Positions 35,344 to 43,649 of a stretch of 48,434 nt of DNA are shown in pieces. Each line of letters begins with the position of its first letter. The first letter of the stretch is position 1. The position numbers and the translations under genes are program-made. Below the pieces are notes generated by a model. That model ran no database searches. It had not been told where the DNA came from and worked only from the letters and a program-made list of their open reading frames with translations. Origin of the DNA: Tissierellia bacterium (GTDB lineage Bacteria > Bacillota > Clostridia > Tissierellales > Tepidimicrobiaceae); NCBI GenBank assembly GCA_012839745.1, contig DUMS01000083.1:1-48434 (forward strand). The letters are read 5' to 3'.

Positions 35344-35375
35344 ATTTAAAGGACCATTCAGGCACACCTTTAAAT
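35344..35375 (-). promoter_or_regulatory. rpsB leader hairpin, putative S2 autoregulatory element
   Basis: A perfect 9-bp ATTTAAAGG/CCTTTAAAT stem with a 14-base loop (TGTGCCTGAATGGT) lies between the rpsB promoter and start. S2 autoregulation through its leader is known in other bacteria; its use here is inferred. Confidence 0.45.
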
Positions 35376-35403
35376 ATCAGAATATGTGTGTAATCACCTT
35401 AGT

Positions 35404-35432
35404 AGTATAACATAATCAATTGTTTTATTCAA
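35404..35432 (-). promoter_or_regulatory. rpsB promoter
   Basis: TTGAAT (35432-35427) and TATACT (35409-35404) are separated by exactly 17 bases, giving a leader of about 95 bases before rpsB. Confidence 0.75.
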
Positions 35433-35450
35433 TAATTTAAATAAATATAG

Positions 35451-35897
35451 TTAAATATTTTCAAGCATTTTTATTATTATTTCCACTTCTCGGATACCTC
35501 TATTTAATAGCTTTGCAATTTCTTTTTCAGACATACCCTGCTTTTTCAACTCAATTATCTTTTGCATAATCTCATTATCATTATTGCTTTCTTCAATGGT
35601 TATCATAGTTGCTAGATCTTTATTTGAATACTCGTTCTTCATTTCTTCATTACCATTATTATAGGTTAGCTCAGGTTCGCTAATATTAAGGCTCTCAACT
35701 CTACTTATGCCTTTGTTGACAATCTCATTGAAATCATTTAATATGTTATCCAAATATTCATAATAATATTTGATATCTGAATATTTGGATAACATATCCT
35801 CATAAATATTCTTCTCATTTTTTGTAGTTCTATTTAAAATTATTAATGAAATAATTATACAAATAATACCAATTACATTTAGCAATGCACCTATCAT
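35451..35897 (-). CDS. SwrB/YlxL-like membrane protein (DUF6115-type C-terminus)
   Basis: This 148-residue protein has an N-terminal membrane segment (residues 1-21), a predicted helical middle (30-65), a variable linker, and a C-terminal helix-turn-helix-like motif (ELKKQGMSEKEIAKLLNRGI, about 115-134). B. subtilis swrB (ylxL) has the same layout and the same position between sigD and rpsB, where it promotes flagellar assembly and swarming; sequence similarity is too low for me to assign orthology by eye. I chose the ATG at 35897 behind GAGAGGTG. A 20-bp perfect inverted repeat lies inside the gene at 35741-35797. Confidence 0.75.
   Translation of the reverse strand: MIGALLNVIGIICIIISLIILNRTTKNEKNIYEDMLSKYSDIKYYYEYLDNILNDFNEIVNKGISRVESLNISEPELTYNNGNEEMKNEYSNKDLATMITIEESNNDNEIMQKIIELKKQGMSEKEIAKLLNRGIREVEIIIKMLENI
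35741..35797. repeat. 20-bp perfect inverted repeat inside the swrB-like gene
   Basis: Arms 35741-35760 and 35778-35797 are perfect reverse complements separated by 17 bases. In the mRNA they would form a long AT-rich hairpin within codons for the predicted helical region. Such a long perfect match in coding sequence is unlikely by chance. Confidence 0.8.
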
Positions 35898-35906
35898 AAA
35901 CACCTC

Positions 35907-36212
35907 TCATATCTTTATATCTATTTCCCTTCCAATAGCTTTATTATACCTACTGGCCTTCTTTTTCTTATTTGACTTTTTTTCGCTGTTTCCATTTTTA
36001 TTTTTTTTATCCTCAGGATGTTTGTCAACTACCCTATATTCACTCTTATTTGACTTGAGAACCTTCTTCAGATTTGCTTCTATATTCTTTTTCTGCTGTG
36101 CAATTCCCTGATCAAAATATATATTTGTCTTTTCATTTTCAATGTGCTTTATTTTGGAAACATCCTGGGATTTTGAAATGATATTGATGTAGTCAATTGG
36201 CTTCACAGACAT
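35907..36212 (-). CDS. conserved small hydrophilic protein of the sigD-rpsB interval
   Basis: This 101-residue, lysine-rich protein has no membrane segment. The start (MSVKPIDYINIISKSQDVSKI) resembles, from memory, short unknown proteins seen next to DUF342 genes in clostridial flagellar operons. Residues 65-90 are a low-complexity basic tail (KKNKNGNSEKKSNKKKK). I chose the ATG at 36212 behind GGGAGTGAT, 4 bases after the DUF342 stop. Function is unknown; the context suggests a flagellum-associated or regulatory role. Confidence 0.68.
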   Translation of the reverse strand: MSVKPIDYINIISKSQDVSKIKHIENEKTNIYFDQGIAQQKKNIEANLKKVLKSNKSEYRVVDKHPEDKKNKNGNSEKKSNKKKKASRYNKAIGREIDIKI

Positions 36213-36216
36213 TTTA

Positions 36217-37605
36217 TCACTCCCAATTTGGCCTAACACTTATCTCCCTTTCATCAAGGTAAAATATACATCCTTCCATCTCCTCTTTTACAGTAAACGA
36301 ACTGTTTCCAATAATAATCTTAACGCCCGGATATACAATATTTGATATCTTTACAATTGCATTAGCAATACTTTCTACCTGAAGATTTAACAATTCGTAT
36401 TCATTCTGTAAGCTTTTAAGTTTTTCCTCCAAAATATTCTGTGACCTTATAAGCTTTCCTAATATTCCAATCTTACCAGCATCTAACTGGTTAAACCTAT
36501 TGGCCCTTTTAAATACTTCAATGGCACTTGTAATCTTTTTTATTTTTTCATTTATACTGTCTATCTCTCTTTTTATATCCTCATATTTGTCCTTAATATC
36601 TGTATCAACTCCAACTTCTAATACGGTAGTTGTTCCCATAATAGAACCTACTGTCTTTGCAACTATTTCTCTCCCTGCCTTAATAGTTCCTCCAAGAATC
36701 AATCCTTTTTTTCCTCCTGCATTAATGCTGCCTTTACATATTACCTGACTATGAACAATAGCATCTGCACTTACGTTTCCTTCAGCGGTGATTATTGCAT
36801 TTTCAATAAACCTAGAAATTACATTTCCGTCTGATTTTATGACATGTTTGTTAAAACCCTGAATACCCTGTTTTACTATAACATCACCATTGCTTTCTAC
36901 ATACCCTCCTTCAATTATACCATTGATTTGCACATCACCAGCAGCCTTTATCTTAAATCCATTCAACACATTTCCTTTTACTATTACTGTACCATTGAAA
37001 TATATATTACCTACTGTATTATCCACATTTTCTACTTCATATACATCCAGAACTACCATTTTCCCATTGATAAAAGTTACCAGTCCATCTTTTTCAGCTA
37101 CGAGAAATCTATTGTTATCCAGTAAGCGCACATTTTTTCCGTAATTTATTTTCGGATTCTTTCCTTTTCTATTGGGTATTTCTTCTCCGGTGACCTTTTT
37201 CCCAGGCATTCCTTCCGTTGGATATACTATTTCAGCTAATACCTGCCCAGCTGTTACATTATTTATTAAATCCAGTTCTTTATAATCAACAGTACCATTT
37301 TCCAGAATCTTAGGAGTCCGCTTCTTCTCAACATCAAATAAATATTTGACATAGCCATCTTCTCCATTAACTGGTAAAACTCCTTCTGCTATTAACGTTT
37401 TGACATTTGTCACATTATCATTGAATACCTTCTTTACCTTATCTATATCAAGTCCTACTTTTAATAAGCCTTTTAATTCTTCAATAGTTTCATTCATCAT
37501 CTTTTCTCTGTCGTCATCATTTTTTATGCTTTCTAATAATGTCATATATGCACTTAATCCATCAACGGATATTTCTATAAGCGCATTTGAAACTATTCTC
37601 TGCAT
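36217..37605 (-). CDS. FapA/DUF342-family protein
   Basis: This 462-residue protein has an N-terminal region (1-150) followed by a beta-helix-like repeat region (about 170-330) with recurring G-x-V and NG-x-I-x-GG patterns (YFNGTVIVKGNVLNGFKI, INGIIEGGYVESNGDV). A coiled-coil segment (about 335-410) and a short C-terminal beta region follow. It matches the flagellar assembly protein A domain (DUF342), related to polymer-forming bactofilin-like folds. The name implies a flagellar role, but mechanistic evidence in Firmicutes is thin. It lies directly downstream of sigD. Confidence 0.85.
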   Translation of the reverse strand: MQRIVSNALIEISVDGLSAYMTLLESIKNDDDREKMMNETIEELKGLLKVGLDIDKVKKVFNDNVTNVKTLIAEGVLPVNGEDGYVKYLFDVEKKRTPKILENGTVDYKELDLINNVTAGQVLAEIVYPTEGMPGKKVTGEEIPNRKGKNPKINYGKNVRLLDNNRFLVAEKDGLVTFINGKMVVLDVYEVENVDNTVGNIYFNGTVIVKGNVLNGFKIKAAGDVQINGIIEGGYVESNGDVIVKQGIQGFNKHVIKSDGNVISRFIENAIITAEGNVSADAIVHSQVICKGSINAGGKKGLILGGTIKAGREIVAKTVGSIMGTTTVLEVGVDTDIKDKYEDIKREIDSINEKIKKITSAIEVFKRANRFNQLDAGKIGILGKLIRSQNILEEKLKSLQNEYELLNLQVESIANAIVKISNIVYPGVKIIIGNSSFTVKEEMEGCIFYLDEREISVRPNWE

Positions 37606-37633
37606 AAAATACCCCCTTAGAAAGTACCTGCTT

Positions 37634-38377
37634 TTAACTTCCTATGCCCAATTTCATCAGTTTGTTTCTAATACTCAATATTGCTTTGCTGTGGATCTGA
37701 GAAATTCTTGATTCTGATAATTCCAGAATTGCCCCAATTTCCTTATATGTCAGTTCTTCATAATAATACAGTGCAATAACCATTTTCTGGTTTTCAGGCA
37801 ATTCATCTATAATATTGCCTAGTATTCTGCAAATTTCCTTCTTTTCAAGTATATTTTCTGGAGTACCCTTAGCCTTGTAATCATCAATACAGTATTCCCC
37901 CTGGTTTGCAAGCAGTTCCTCTAAGCTTGTCACGTTGAAATTAACAGTATCTGCAAGTGTCTCTTCCAATTCCTGTAATGACATATTTAAATAGCCAGCA
38001 AGTTCCTCATTGGAAGGAATTCTTCCAAGTTTATTTTCCAGATATGATAATGCGTCTTGTATTTCCTTTGACTTTTTTCTTAGAGACCTGGGTATCCAGT
38101 CAAGCTTTCTGATATTATCTATAATGGAACCTTTAATCCTTATTTGGGCATAGGTTTCAAACTTTATATTTTTGCTCAAATCAAACTTGTCAATGCTATC
38201 AATCAGACCGATAACACCAAACCCTACTAAATCATCATATTCTATTTTTGAACCATAATAGTTGTACATTCTTCCTGCAATAACCTTCACCAATCCGATA
38301 TATTCTTCAATAAGCAGTTGCTTTAACGCACGATCTTTGGTTATCTTATACTTCTGCCATATTTCTTCAATTTTCAT
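37634..38377 (-). CDS. sigD: RNA polymerase sigma factor for flagellar operons (SigD/FliA)
   Basis: This 247-residue sigma-28 factor directs late flagellar and chemotaxis promoters. Region 2 (YIGLVKVIAGRMY, YDDLVGFGVIGLIDSIDKFD, FETYAQIRIKGSIIDNIRKLDWIPRS), region 3 (LGRIPSNEELAGYLNMS) and the region 4 helix-turn-helix (LTYKEIGAILELSESRISQIHSKA) are all seen in order. Its location after cheD and before swrB-like and rpsB genes matches the fla/che operon of Bacillus. Confidence 0.95.
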   Translation of the reverse strand: MKIEEIWQKYKITKDRALKQLLIEEYIGLVKVIAGRMYNYYGSKIEYDDLVGFGVIGLIDSIDKFDLSKNIKFETYAQIRIKGSIIDNIRKLDWIPRSLRKKSKEIQDALSYLENKLGRIPSNEELAGYLNMSLQELEETLADTVNFNVTSLEELLANQGEYCIDDYKAKGTPENILEKKEICRILGNIIDELPENQKMVIALYYYEELTYKEIGAILELSESRISQIHSKAILSIRNKLMKLGIGS

Positions 38378-38401
38378 ATAGAGATTACCTCCTTAAGGGA
38401 A

Positions 38402-38884
38402 CTAAATGATTTTTACGCCATGGCCTATTGTTTTGACTAGTACTGACCCATCCTGAGAATTAAATTGAATAGTTCTTCCATAGTTCCCTCCTATATCCTC
38501 AGAGATAATTCTAATTCCTTCATCTTTTAGCACCTTTTTTGTAGCTAAAATATTTCTCTCACCTATTTTCAATATACTCAGTTCCATATTATAAGAAAAC
38601 ATCTGTGAGCCTCCTACAATTTTTGCTACAATATGTTCCTTTGACGCCCCTTTTTCAAGCATTTTTTCAATGAGCAGTTTTATTCCGCTATCTACAAATT
38701 TAGCCTTGTTTTCATTATTTTTAACTTCATTGGAAAAAGGAAGCATAGCATGTGCTAATCCCGCAATCTTCTTTTCATGATCATATAAAGCTATTCCAAC
38801 ACAGGACCCTAATCCAAGGGTGGTTAGTATTCCTGGCGCTTCTATCACTTTTAAATCAGCCATTCCAACTTTTATAACTGTCAT
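38402..38884 (-). CDS. cheD: Chemoreceptor glutamine deamidase CheD
   Basis: CheD deamidates glutamines of chemoreceptors and, in Bacillus-type systems, binds CheC to form an adaptation feedback loop. The 160-residue protein has the catalytic C28 in LGLGSCVGIAL and H45 in GLAHAMLP; KIVGGSQMF is also conserved. cheC and cheD are adjacent (1-base gap), supporting the CheC-CheD partnership. Confidence 0.95.
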   Translation of the reverse strand: MTVIKVGMADLKVIEAPGILTTLGLGSCVGIALYDHEKKIAGLAHAMLPFSNEVKNNENKAKFVDSGIKLLIEKMLEKGASKEHIVAKIVGGSQMFSYNMELSILKIGERNILATKKVLKDEGIRIISEDIGGNYGRTIQFNSQDGSVLVKTIGHGVKII

Positions 38885-38885
38885 A

Positions 38886-39488
38886 TTATAGAACTCCCAA
38901 TCTTAATAGCATTTTCTCAAAGGAATTGATATCAGGCAGTAAAAGCAGGTTGCCTTTGACAAGATTTTCTTCCTGTTTAAAAACAGTTTCTATAAATAAT
39001 GCTCGGTCTGATACAAGTCCAAATTCAATAGCAGGCACGGATAATATTGCTCCAGCCATGTCAATAGCAATTGCAGGAACTGAAACAGATATTTTAAATC
39101 CTGTAAGTTTGCTTAATGCATTTACGTATGATGACGCTATAATATTTCCAACCTCCAATAAGGCTGAAACAGATATTTCATCCTCCAGTTGAGCATTTTT
39201 ACCCAGTAGAATCTTTACTAAATTCAGTGCAGACTCCATATCCAAAATGAACATTATGCTGCCTTCAATATCTTTCATTAATTTTAAATATATACCTGCT
39301 ATTAGCTCTTCTTCTCCTCCCAATAGAGTAGATACTTTTTCAAACTCTATTACCTTTACTTTTGGAACATTCATGCTTATTCTTGTAGACAACATACTGG
39401 CCAAAGCTGTTGCAGCATTACCAGAACCAATATTCCCAATTTCTTTTAATGCATCTATTATCATAAAATCCATTTTTCCTGTATCCAT
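38886..39488 (-). CDS. cheC: CheY-P phosphatase CheC
   Basis: CheC dephosphorylates CheY-P and is stimulated by CheD. The 200-residue protein has both E-x2-N active-site helices: ALKEIGNIGSGNAATALA (E16, N19) and ALLEVGNIIASSYVNALS (near 105-122), each followed by a conserved proline about 20 residues on. Two sites distinguish it from CheX. The start follows GAGGAAACTGCC. Confidence 0.94.
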   Translation of the reverse strand: MDTGKMDFMIIDALKEIGNIGSGNAATALASMLSTRISMNVPKVKVIEFEKVSTLLGGEEELIAGIYLKLMKDIEGSIMFILDMESALNLVKILLGKNAQLEDEISVSALLEVGNIIASSYVNALSKLTGFKISVSVPAIAIDMAGAILSVPAIEFGLVSDRALFIETVFKQEENLVKGNLLLLPDINSFEKMLLRLGVL

Positions 39489-39501
39489 GGCAGTTTCCTC
39501 A

Positions 39502-39933
39502 TCAATTTAATATCTTCTTAAGGCTCAATAGTATAATCAACCTGTTAGATGATTTACCAATTCCATCTATATATTTTAATATCTCATTATCAGATCCTGA
39601 GCTTGGAGGCTTGTCTATATTATCCTTATCTATTTCCACCACTTCTGATGATGAATCTACTAATAATCCTACTGTACTTTCATTTTCTTTAGTTATTATT
39701 ACCCTTGTATTTTTATTTATATCACTGGTATCTAATCTTAATTTTAATCTTAAATCCACTACAGGAATCACATCTCCTCTTAAATTCATCAATCCTAGAA
39801 CATATTCAGGTGAATTGGGAATTCTTGTAATTCTGCCAACTCTTTCAATAGATAATACATTGTTTACGTCTATTCCATAAAAGTCGCTTCCCAGCTTAAA
39901 AATAACATATTTGTTCTTATCTTCAGATATCAT
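39502..39933 (-). CDS. cheW: Chemotaxis coupling protein CheW
   Basis: CheW links the CheA kinase to chemoreceptors. This 143-residue protein is a double SH3-like barrel with KYVIFKLGSDFYGIDVNNVLS, LGLMNLRGDVIPVVDLRLKL and STVGLLVDSSSEVVEI segments. I chose the ATG at 39933, behind GAGGAGGTGTG; an earlier in-frame ATG at 39948 overlaps cheA but is poorly placed relative to that site. Confidence 0.94.
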   Translation of the reverse strand: MISEDKNKYVIFKLGSDFYGIDVNNVLSIERVGRITRIPNSPEYVLGLMNLRGDVIPVVDLRLKLRLDTSDINKNTRVIITKENESTVGLLVDSSSEVVEIDKDNIDKPPSSGSDNEILKYIDGIGKSSNRLIILLSLKKILN

Positions 39934-39944
39934 AACACACCTCC

Positions 39945-41927
39945 TCATAATAGGGAATTAACATTAATAATTAGAGAAATACTGCCATTGCCCAGTATGG
40001 TGGCTCCGGAAAACATCTTATTGCTTGAAAGGAATTTCCCCAGAGGTTTTATTACAATTTCCTGCTGCCCAACTAAACCCGTCACTATCAGTGCAGCCTG
40101 CTTGTTTCCCTTTTTCACCACGACAGCAGTATATTCATCCATAGATGCACCAGATTCCAATCCCATTGCTCTATCTAATCTAACAATTGGTATTGTGTTT
40201 CCTCTATAAAGGATAATATCCTGTCCATGTAAATTCTTTATATCTCTTTTATCTATAAGCACTATTTCATTGATTGAGCTTATAGGTATAGCATATGTTT
40301 CATCCATAACCTTAACAAGAAGGGCTTCTATTATTGCTAATGTAAGTGGAATTCTTATTGTAAACCTGGTTCCTTTATTTTTTTCAGTTTCCAATTCTAC
40401 TGAACCATTGATTGATTCAATTTTATTTTTTACAACATCTAATCCTACTCCTCTTCCCGAAATCTCGTTTACATTTTCAGATGTTGAAAATCCAGGTTCA
40501 AAGAGCACGTTTTTCAGGTCATTTACAGTTAGTTTATCCATTTCTTCCATTGTATATATGCCCTTTTCTATAGCTTTTTCCCTTACCCTTTCAAAATCTA
40601 TGCCTCTGCCATCATCAGATATTTCAATAACCACACTATTTCCATCAGGATAGGCTTTAAGTGTTAGATTGCCTTCCTCTGCCTTTCCCAATTTAATCCT
40701 TTCCTCTGGCTTTTCTATGCCATGGTCCATTGAATTTCTAATAAGGTGTATCAATGGGTCACCTATTTCATCTATAACAGTTCGATCCACTTCCGTGTTT
40801 TCCCCATGTATAATAAAATTGACCTTTTTGTTCAGCTCTTTGGATAAATCCCTTACCATTCTTGGAAATCTGTTGAATACTCTCTCTACTGGTACCATGC
40901 GAACTTTCATTACAGAATCATGTAGGCTTGTAGTAATTCGCTCCAAGTATTCTAATGTATCTTCCATTTCCTTCATATTGGAATTGCTGCTCAAATCCTC
41001 CAGCCTTGTTTTTATAATTATTAACTCACTTACCAAGTTCATCAGATTATCCAGCCTGTCAATATCTACCCTCACCGTCTTGCCTACTTTGCTGGATTCC
41101 TTCTTAGGTGTCTTAATCTCACTGATTATTTGTGATGAATTAGTGTTTTTTTTATCATAATTTATAACTTCATTGGCATTTTCTTCAACATCAATTAATT
41201 CCACTTCTATTTTTTCTATTTCAGATACCTGGTTAAGTTTTTCCAAAAGCTCTTCCTTGCTTAAGCTTGTAATCACAGCGATGGTAAAACTAAAATCAAA
41301 TTTTTCATCTTCTATATCGTCTGCAGATGGATTTGAATATACAATGTTACCAACGGATTCCAGAAGGTTAAATATTATAAAGGCCCTTGCAGACTTTAAC
41401 ATGCAACTAGGGCTCAAATTTATTTGAATCTTATATCCATTTAATCCTTCAGCCTTTGCTTTTCTTATTATATTTAATACATAATTGTCAAATTCCACTG
41501 CTTCTTCAACTCTTTGCTCATCAGGTTCTGCTGGTTTATTTTCCCTGATGACTTTTTGTAGTTCTTCAATAAGTTCGCTATTATCGCTTTCCTTTTCCTG
41601 ACCATAAGCAGCAATATAATTCACCATATCCCCTAATACATCAAAACAGGTAAAAAGTATATCGATTATCTTTTCATTTAAACTGATACGTCCATTTCTA
41701 ACTTCATCCAGCACATTTTCCATTTGATGTGTTAAATTAGACATATTAACAAATCCCATAGTACCTGACATTCCCTTCAGGGTATGAGAACCTCTAAATA
41801 TCTCATTAACATGAGATAAATTATCTTTATCCTTTTCCAGGTTTAATAAAGCATCATTCATACTTTGCAAATGTTCTTTTGCTTCTTCAACAAACAAACC
41901 TATGTACTGCTTTAAATCAATATCCAT
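39945..41927 (-). CDS. cheA: Chemotaxis histidine kinase CheA
   Basis: CheA autophosphorylates and passes phosphate to CheY and CheB. The 660-residue protein has the P1 HPt domain with H48 in SHTLKGMSGTMGF, a P2-like region (about 160-250) and a P3 dimerisation helix (RLDNLMNLVSELIIIKTRL). The P4 kinase has N-box LIHLIRNSMDHGIE, G1 DDGRGID and G2 GRGVGLDVV; the P5 CheW-like domain is at about 525-660. CheY and CheR genes are not in this window, so they must lie elsewhere. Confidence 0.96.
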   Translation of the reverse strand: MDIDLKQYIGLFVEEAKEHLQSMNDALLNLEKDKDNLSHVNEIFRGSHTLKGMSGTMGFVNMSNLTHQMENVLDEVRNGRISLNEKIIDILFTCFDVLGDMVNYIAAYGQEKESDNSELIEELQKVIRENKPAEPDEQRVEEAVEFDNYVLNIIRKAKAEGLNGYKIQINLSPSCMLKSARAFIIFNLLESVGNIVYSNPSADDIEDEKFDFSFTIAVITSLSKEELLEKLNQVSEIEKIEVELIDVEENANEVINYDKKNTNSSQIISEIKTPKKESSKVGKTVRVDIDRLDNLMNLVSELIIIKTRLEDLSSNSNMKEMEDTLEYLERITTSLHDSVMKVRMVPVERVFNRFPRMVRDLSKELNKKVNFIIHGENTEVDRTVIDEIGDPLIHLIRNSMDHGIEKPEERIKLGKAEEGNLTLKAYPDGNSVVIEISDDGRGIDFERVREKAIEKGIYTMEEMDKLTVNDLKNVLFEPGFSTSENVNEISGRGVGLDVVKNKIESINGSVELETEKNKGTRFTIRIPLTLAIIEALLVKVMDETYAIPISSINEIVLIDKRDIKNLHGQDIILYRGNTIPIVRLDRAMGLESGASMDEYTAVVVKKGNKQAALIVTGLVGQQEIVIKPLGKFLSSNKMFSGATILGNGSISLIINVNSLL

Positions 41928-41929
41928 TA

Positions 41930-42979
41930 TTACACCCCCACCATTTGAATAATCTCATCTGCAATTCTATTCAAAGGAACTATTTTATCCACACATTTTG
42001 TTTCAATTGCTGATTTAGGCATTCCAAATACTGTAGAAGACTCCTTATCCTGAGCTATTATATAGCCATTTACCTTCTTAATTTCAACAACTCCCTTTGT
42101 TCCATCTGATCCCATTCCTGTCATTATAACTCCTATTACCTTGATATTGTCTAATTTTGCAACTGAACTCATTAAAACATCAACCGAAGGCCTTACTCCT
42201 TTTACATAAGAGTCTTTGTCCAGTTTTAGTCTAAAATGGCTTCCATCATATATCACCCTCATATGAAAGTCTCCAGGGGCAATATAGCAACATCCTCTTT
42301 TTAATATAGCATTATCCTCTCCTTCAAACACATCTATTTCTGAAAGAGAGTTTAATCTATCTGCTAAGGATTTTGTAAATTTTGGAGGCATATGCTGTAC
42401 CACAACAAAGGCTCCATTTATATTTTTGGGAATTAACGGAATTACTTCTTTTAGAGCCCTAGGTCCTCCCGTTGAAGTACCTATGGCAATTATATACTCA
42501 AAATCAGTATTTTCTTCTTGTCTTATGCTGACGAGGTTATCAGTATTTCTGCGAATAATTTCGCTATTATACACTATATTTCTATTGGCTATTGTAGCTA
42601 CCTTAATTTTATTTAGAAGTTCTGTTTGAAATACTTGCCCTTCTAGGCTGAATAGGTTGGAAGGCTTTGGCATAAAATCAAAGGCTCCCTCTTCCAAAGC
42701 TTTCAATGTCAGCTGGGCTCCTTCTTTAGTAAAGCTGCTTAGCATTATTACTGGTATATTATAGTTTCTAATTATTTCCCTAAGGGTTGTAAGTCCATCC
42801 ATAACTGGCATTTCAATGTCTAGAGTAATTACGTCTGGATTTAAAAGATATATGCTTTCTAAAGCCTCTCTCCCGTTTTTTGCCTCTCCAACTACTTCTA
42901 CTTCTTCATCTTTTTCAAGTATATCTCTTAAAACCTTTCTCACAAATAGCGAATCGTCCACTATTAATACTCTTATCAT
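41930..42979 (-). CDS. cheB: Chemoreceptor methylesterase CheB
   Basis: CheB removes methyl groups from chemoreceptor glutamates and can deamidate glutamines. The 349-residue protein has an N-terminal receiver (D8, D9 and phospho-acceptor D54 in VITLDIEMPVMDG) and a C-terminal methylesterase with the serine in GTSTGGPRAL, the histidine in VVQHMPP and the aspartate in TGMGSDGTKG. It lies between the PilZ gene and cheA with 1-2-base gaps. Confidence 0.96.
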   Translation of the reverse strand: MIRVLIVDDSLFVRKVLRDILEKDEEVEVVGEAKNGREALESIYLLNPDVITLDIEMPVMDGLTTLREIIRNYNIPVIMLSSFTKEGAQLTLKALEEGAFDFMPKPSNLFSLEGQVFQTELLNKIKVATIANRNIVYNSEIIRRNTDNLVSIRQEENTDFEYIIAIGTSTGGPRALKEVIPLIPKNINGAFVVVQHMPPKFTKSLADRLNSLSEIDVFEGEDNAILKRGCCYIAPGDFHMRVIYDGSHFRLKLDKDSYVKGVRPSVDVLMSSVAKLDNIKVIGVIMTGMGSDGTKGVVEIKKVNGYIIAQDKESSTVFGMPKSAIETKCVDKIVPLNRIADEIIQMVGV

Positions 42980-42980
42980 T

Positions 42981-43649
42981 TTATATCAACCCTTTTCTCC
43001 TTAATTCACTTTGCTTGGAAAATATATATTTTATTATGGCGTCTCTATCATTTTCATTTATTTCTGTAAATTGTACAGCTGAGCTATACTTATAACCAAA
43101 AGAATCAATGGATTTTAACCTGACTACTTTAGCCATGGCAGATATAAGCCTTCCATTTATTACAAATTCGCATTTTATTACATCCCCTATATTGTGTTTG
43201 TAATTAGTCAGTAATCTTAATCCTCCGCCGCTTATATCCTTAGTTTTGCAATGTTCAACTATTTCCTTTTTCTCTCCATTTTCCATAACAGTCAATACTT
43301 CATTTACCGGTATTGATATTTCAAATCTGAAAAAATCTCTTAATTGTATTCTTCTTACTTCTGATATCTTCTTTAGTTTTATTCTATAAATCTTTCCTAT
43401 ATACCTCTCCAGTACTAATGCATCAAATTCATACCTTCCTCTATTTTCAATATAAATGGATACAGTAACTATTTCATTATCGCCTATGAATACATACTTA
43501 TACTTTTTCATTGGACAGCTAACAATAAACTCTCCGCTCTCCAGCATGTCCAATACTTGGCTAGACATAGATTCCTTTTTATCAGAATCTTTCTTATATA
43601 TCTCAATTTTATCACCGATATTTATAATATCTATATCATTAGTCGTCAT
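42981..43649 (-). CDS. PilZ-domain c-di-GMP receptor (YcgR/DgrA-like)
   Basis: This 222-residue protein has an N-terminal YcgR-type beta domain (about 1-95) and a C-terminal PilZ domain. The c-di-GMP-binding signature is present: RRIQLRDFFR (RxxxR-type) followed by KDISGGGLRLL (D-x-S-x-x-G). YcgR/DgrA proteins act as c-di-GMP-controlled brakes on the flagellar motor. I chose the ATG at 43649 behind GGGAGGTT; it overlaps the end of flhG by 11 bases. Its place between flhG and cheB ties second-messenger control to this motility operon. Confidence 0.9.
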   Translation of the reverse strand: MTTNDIDIINIGDKIEIYKKDSDKKESMSSQVLDMLESGEFIVSCPMKKYKYVFIGDNEIVTVSIYIENRGRYEFDALVLERYIGKIYRIKLKKISEVRRIQLRDFFRFEISIPVNEVLTVMENGEKKEIVEHCKTKDISGGGLRLLTNYKHNIGDVIKCEFVINGRLISAMAKVVRLKSIDSFGYKYSSAVQFTEINENDRDAIIKYIFSKQSELRRKGLI

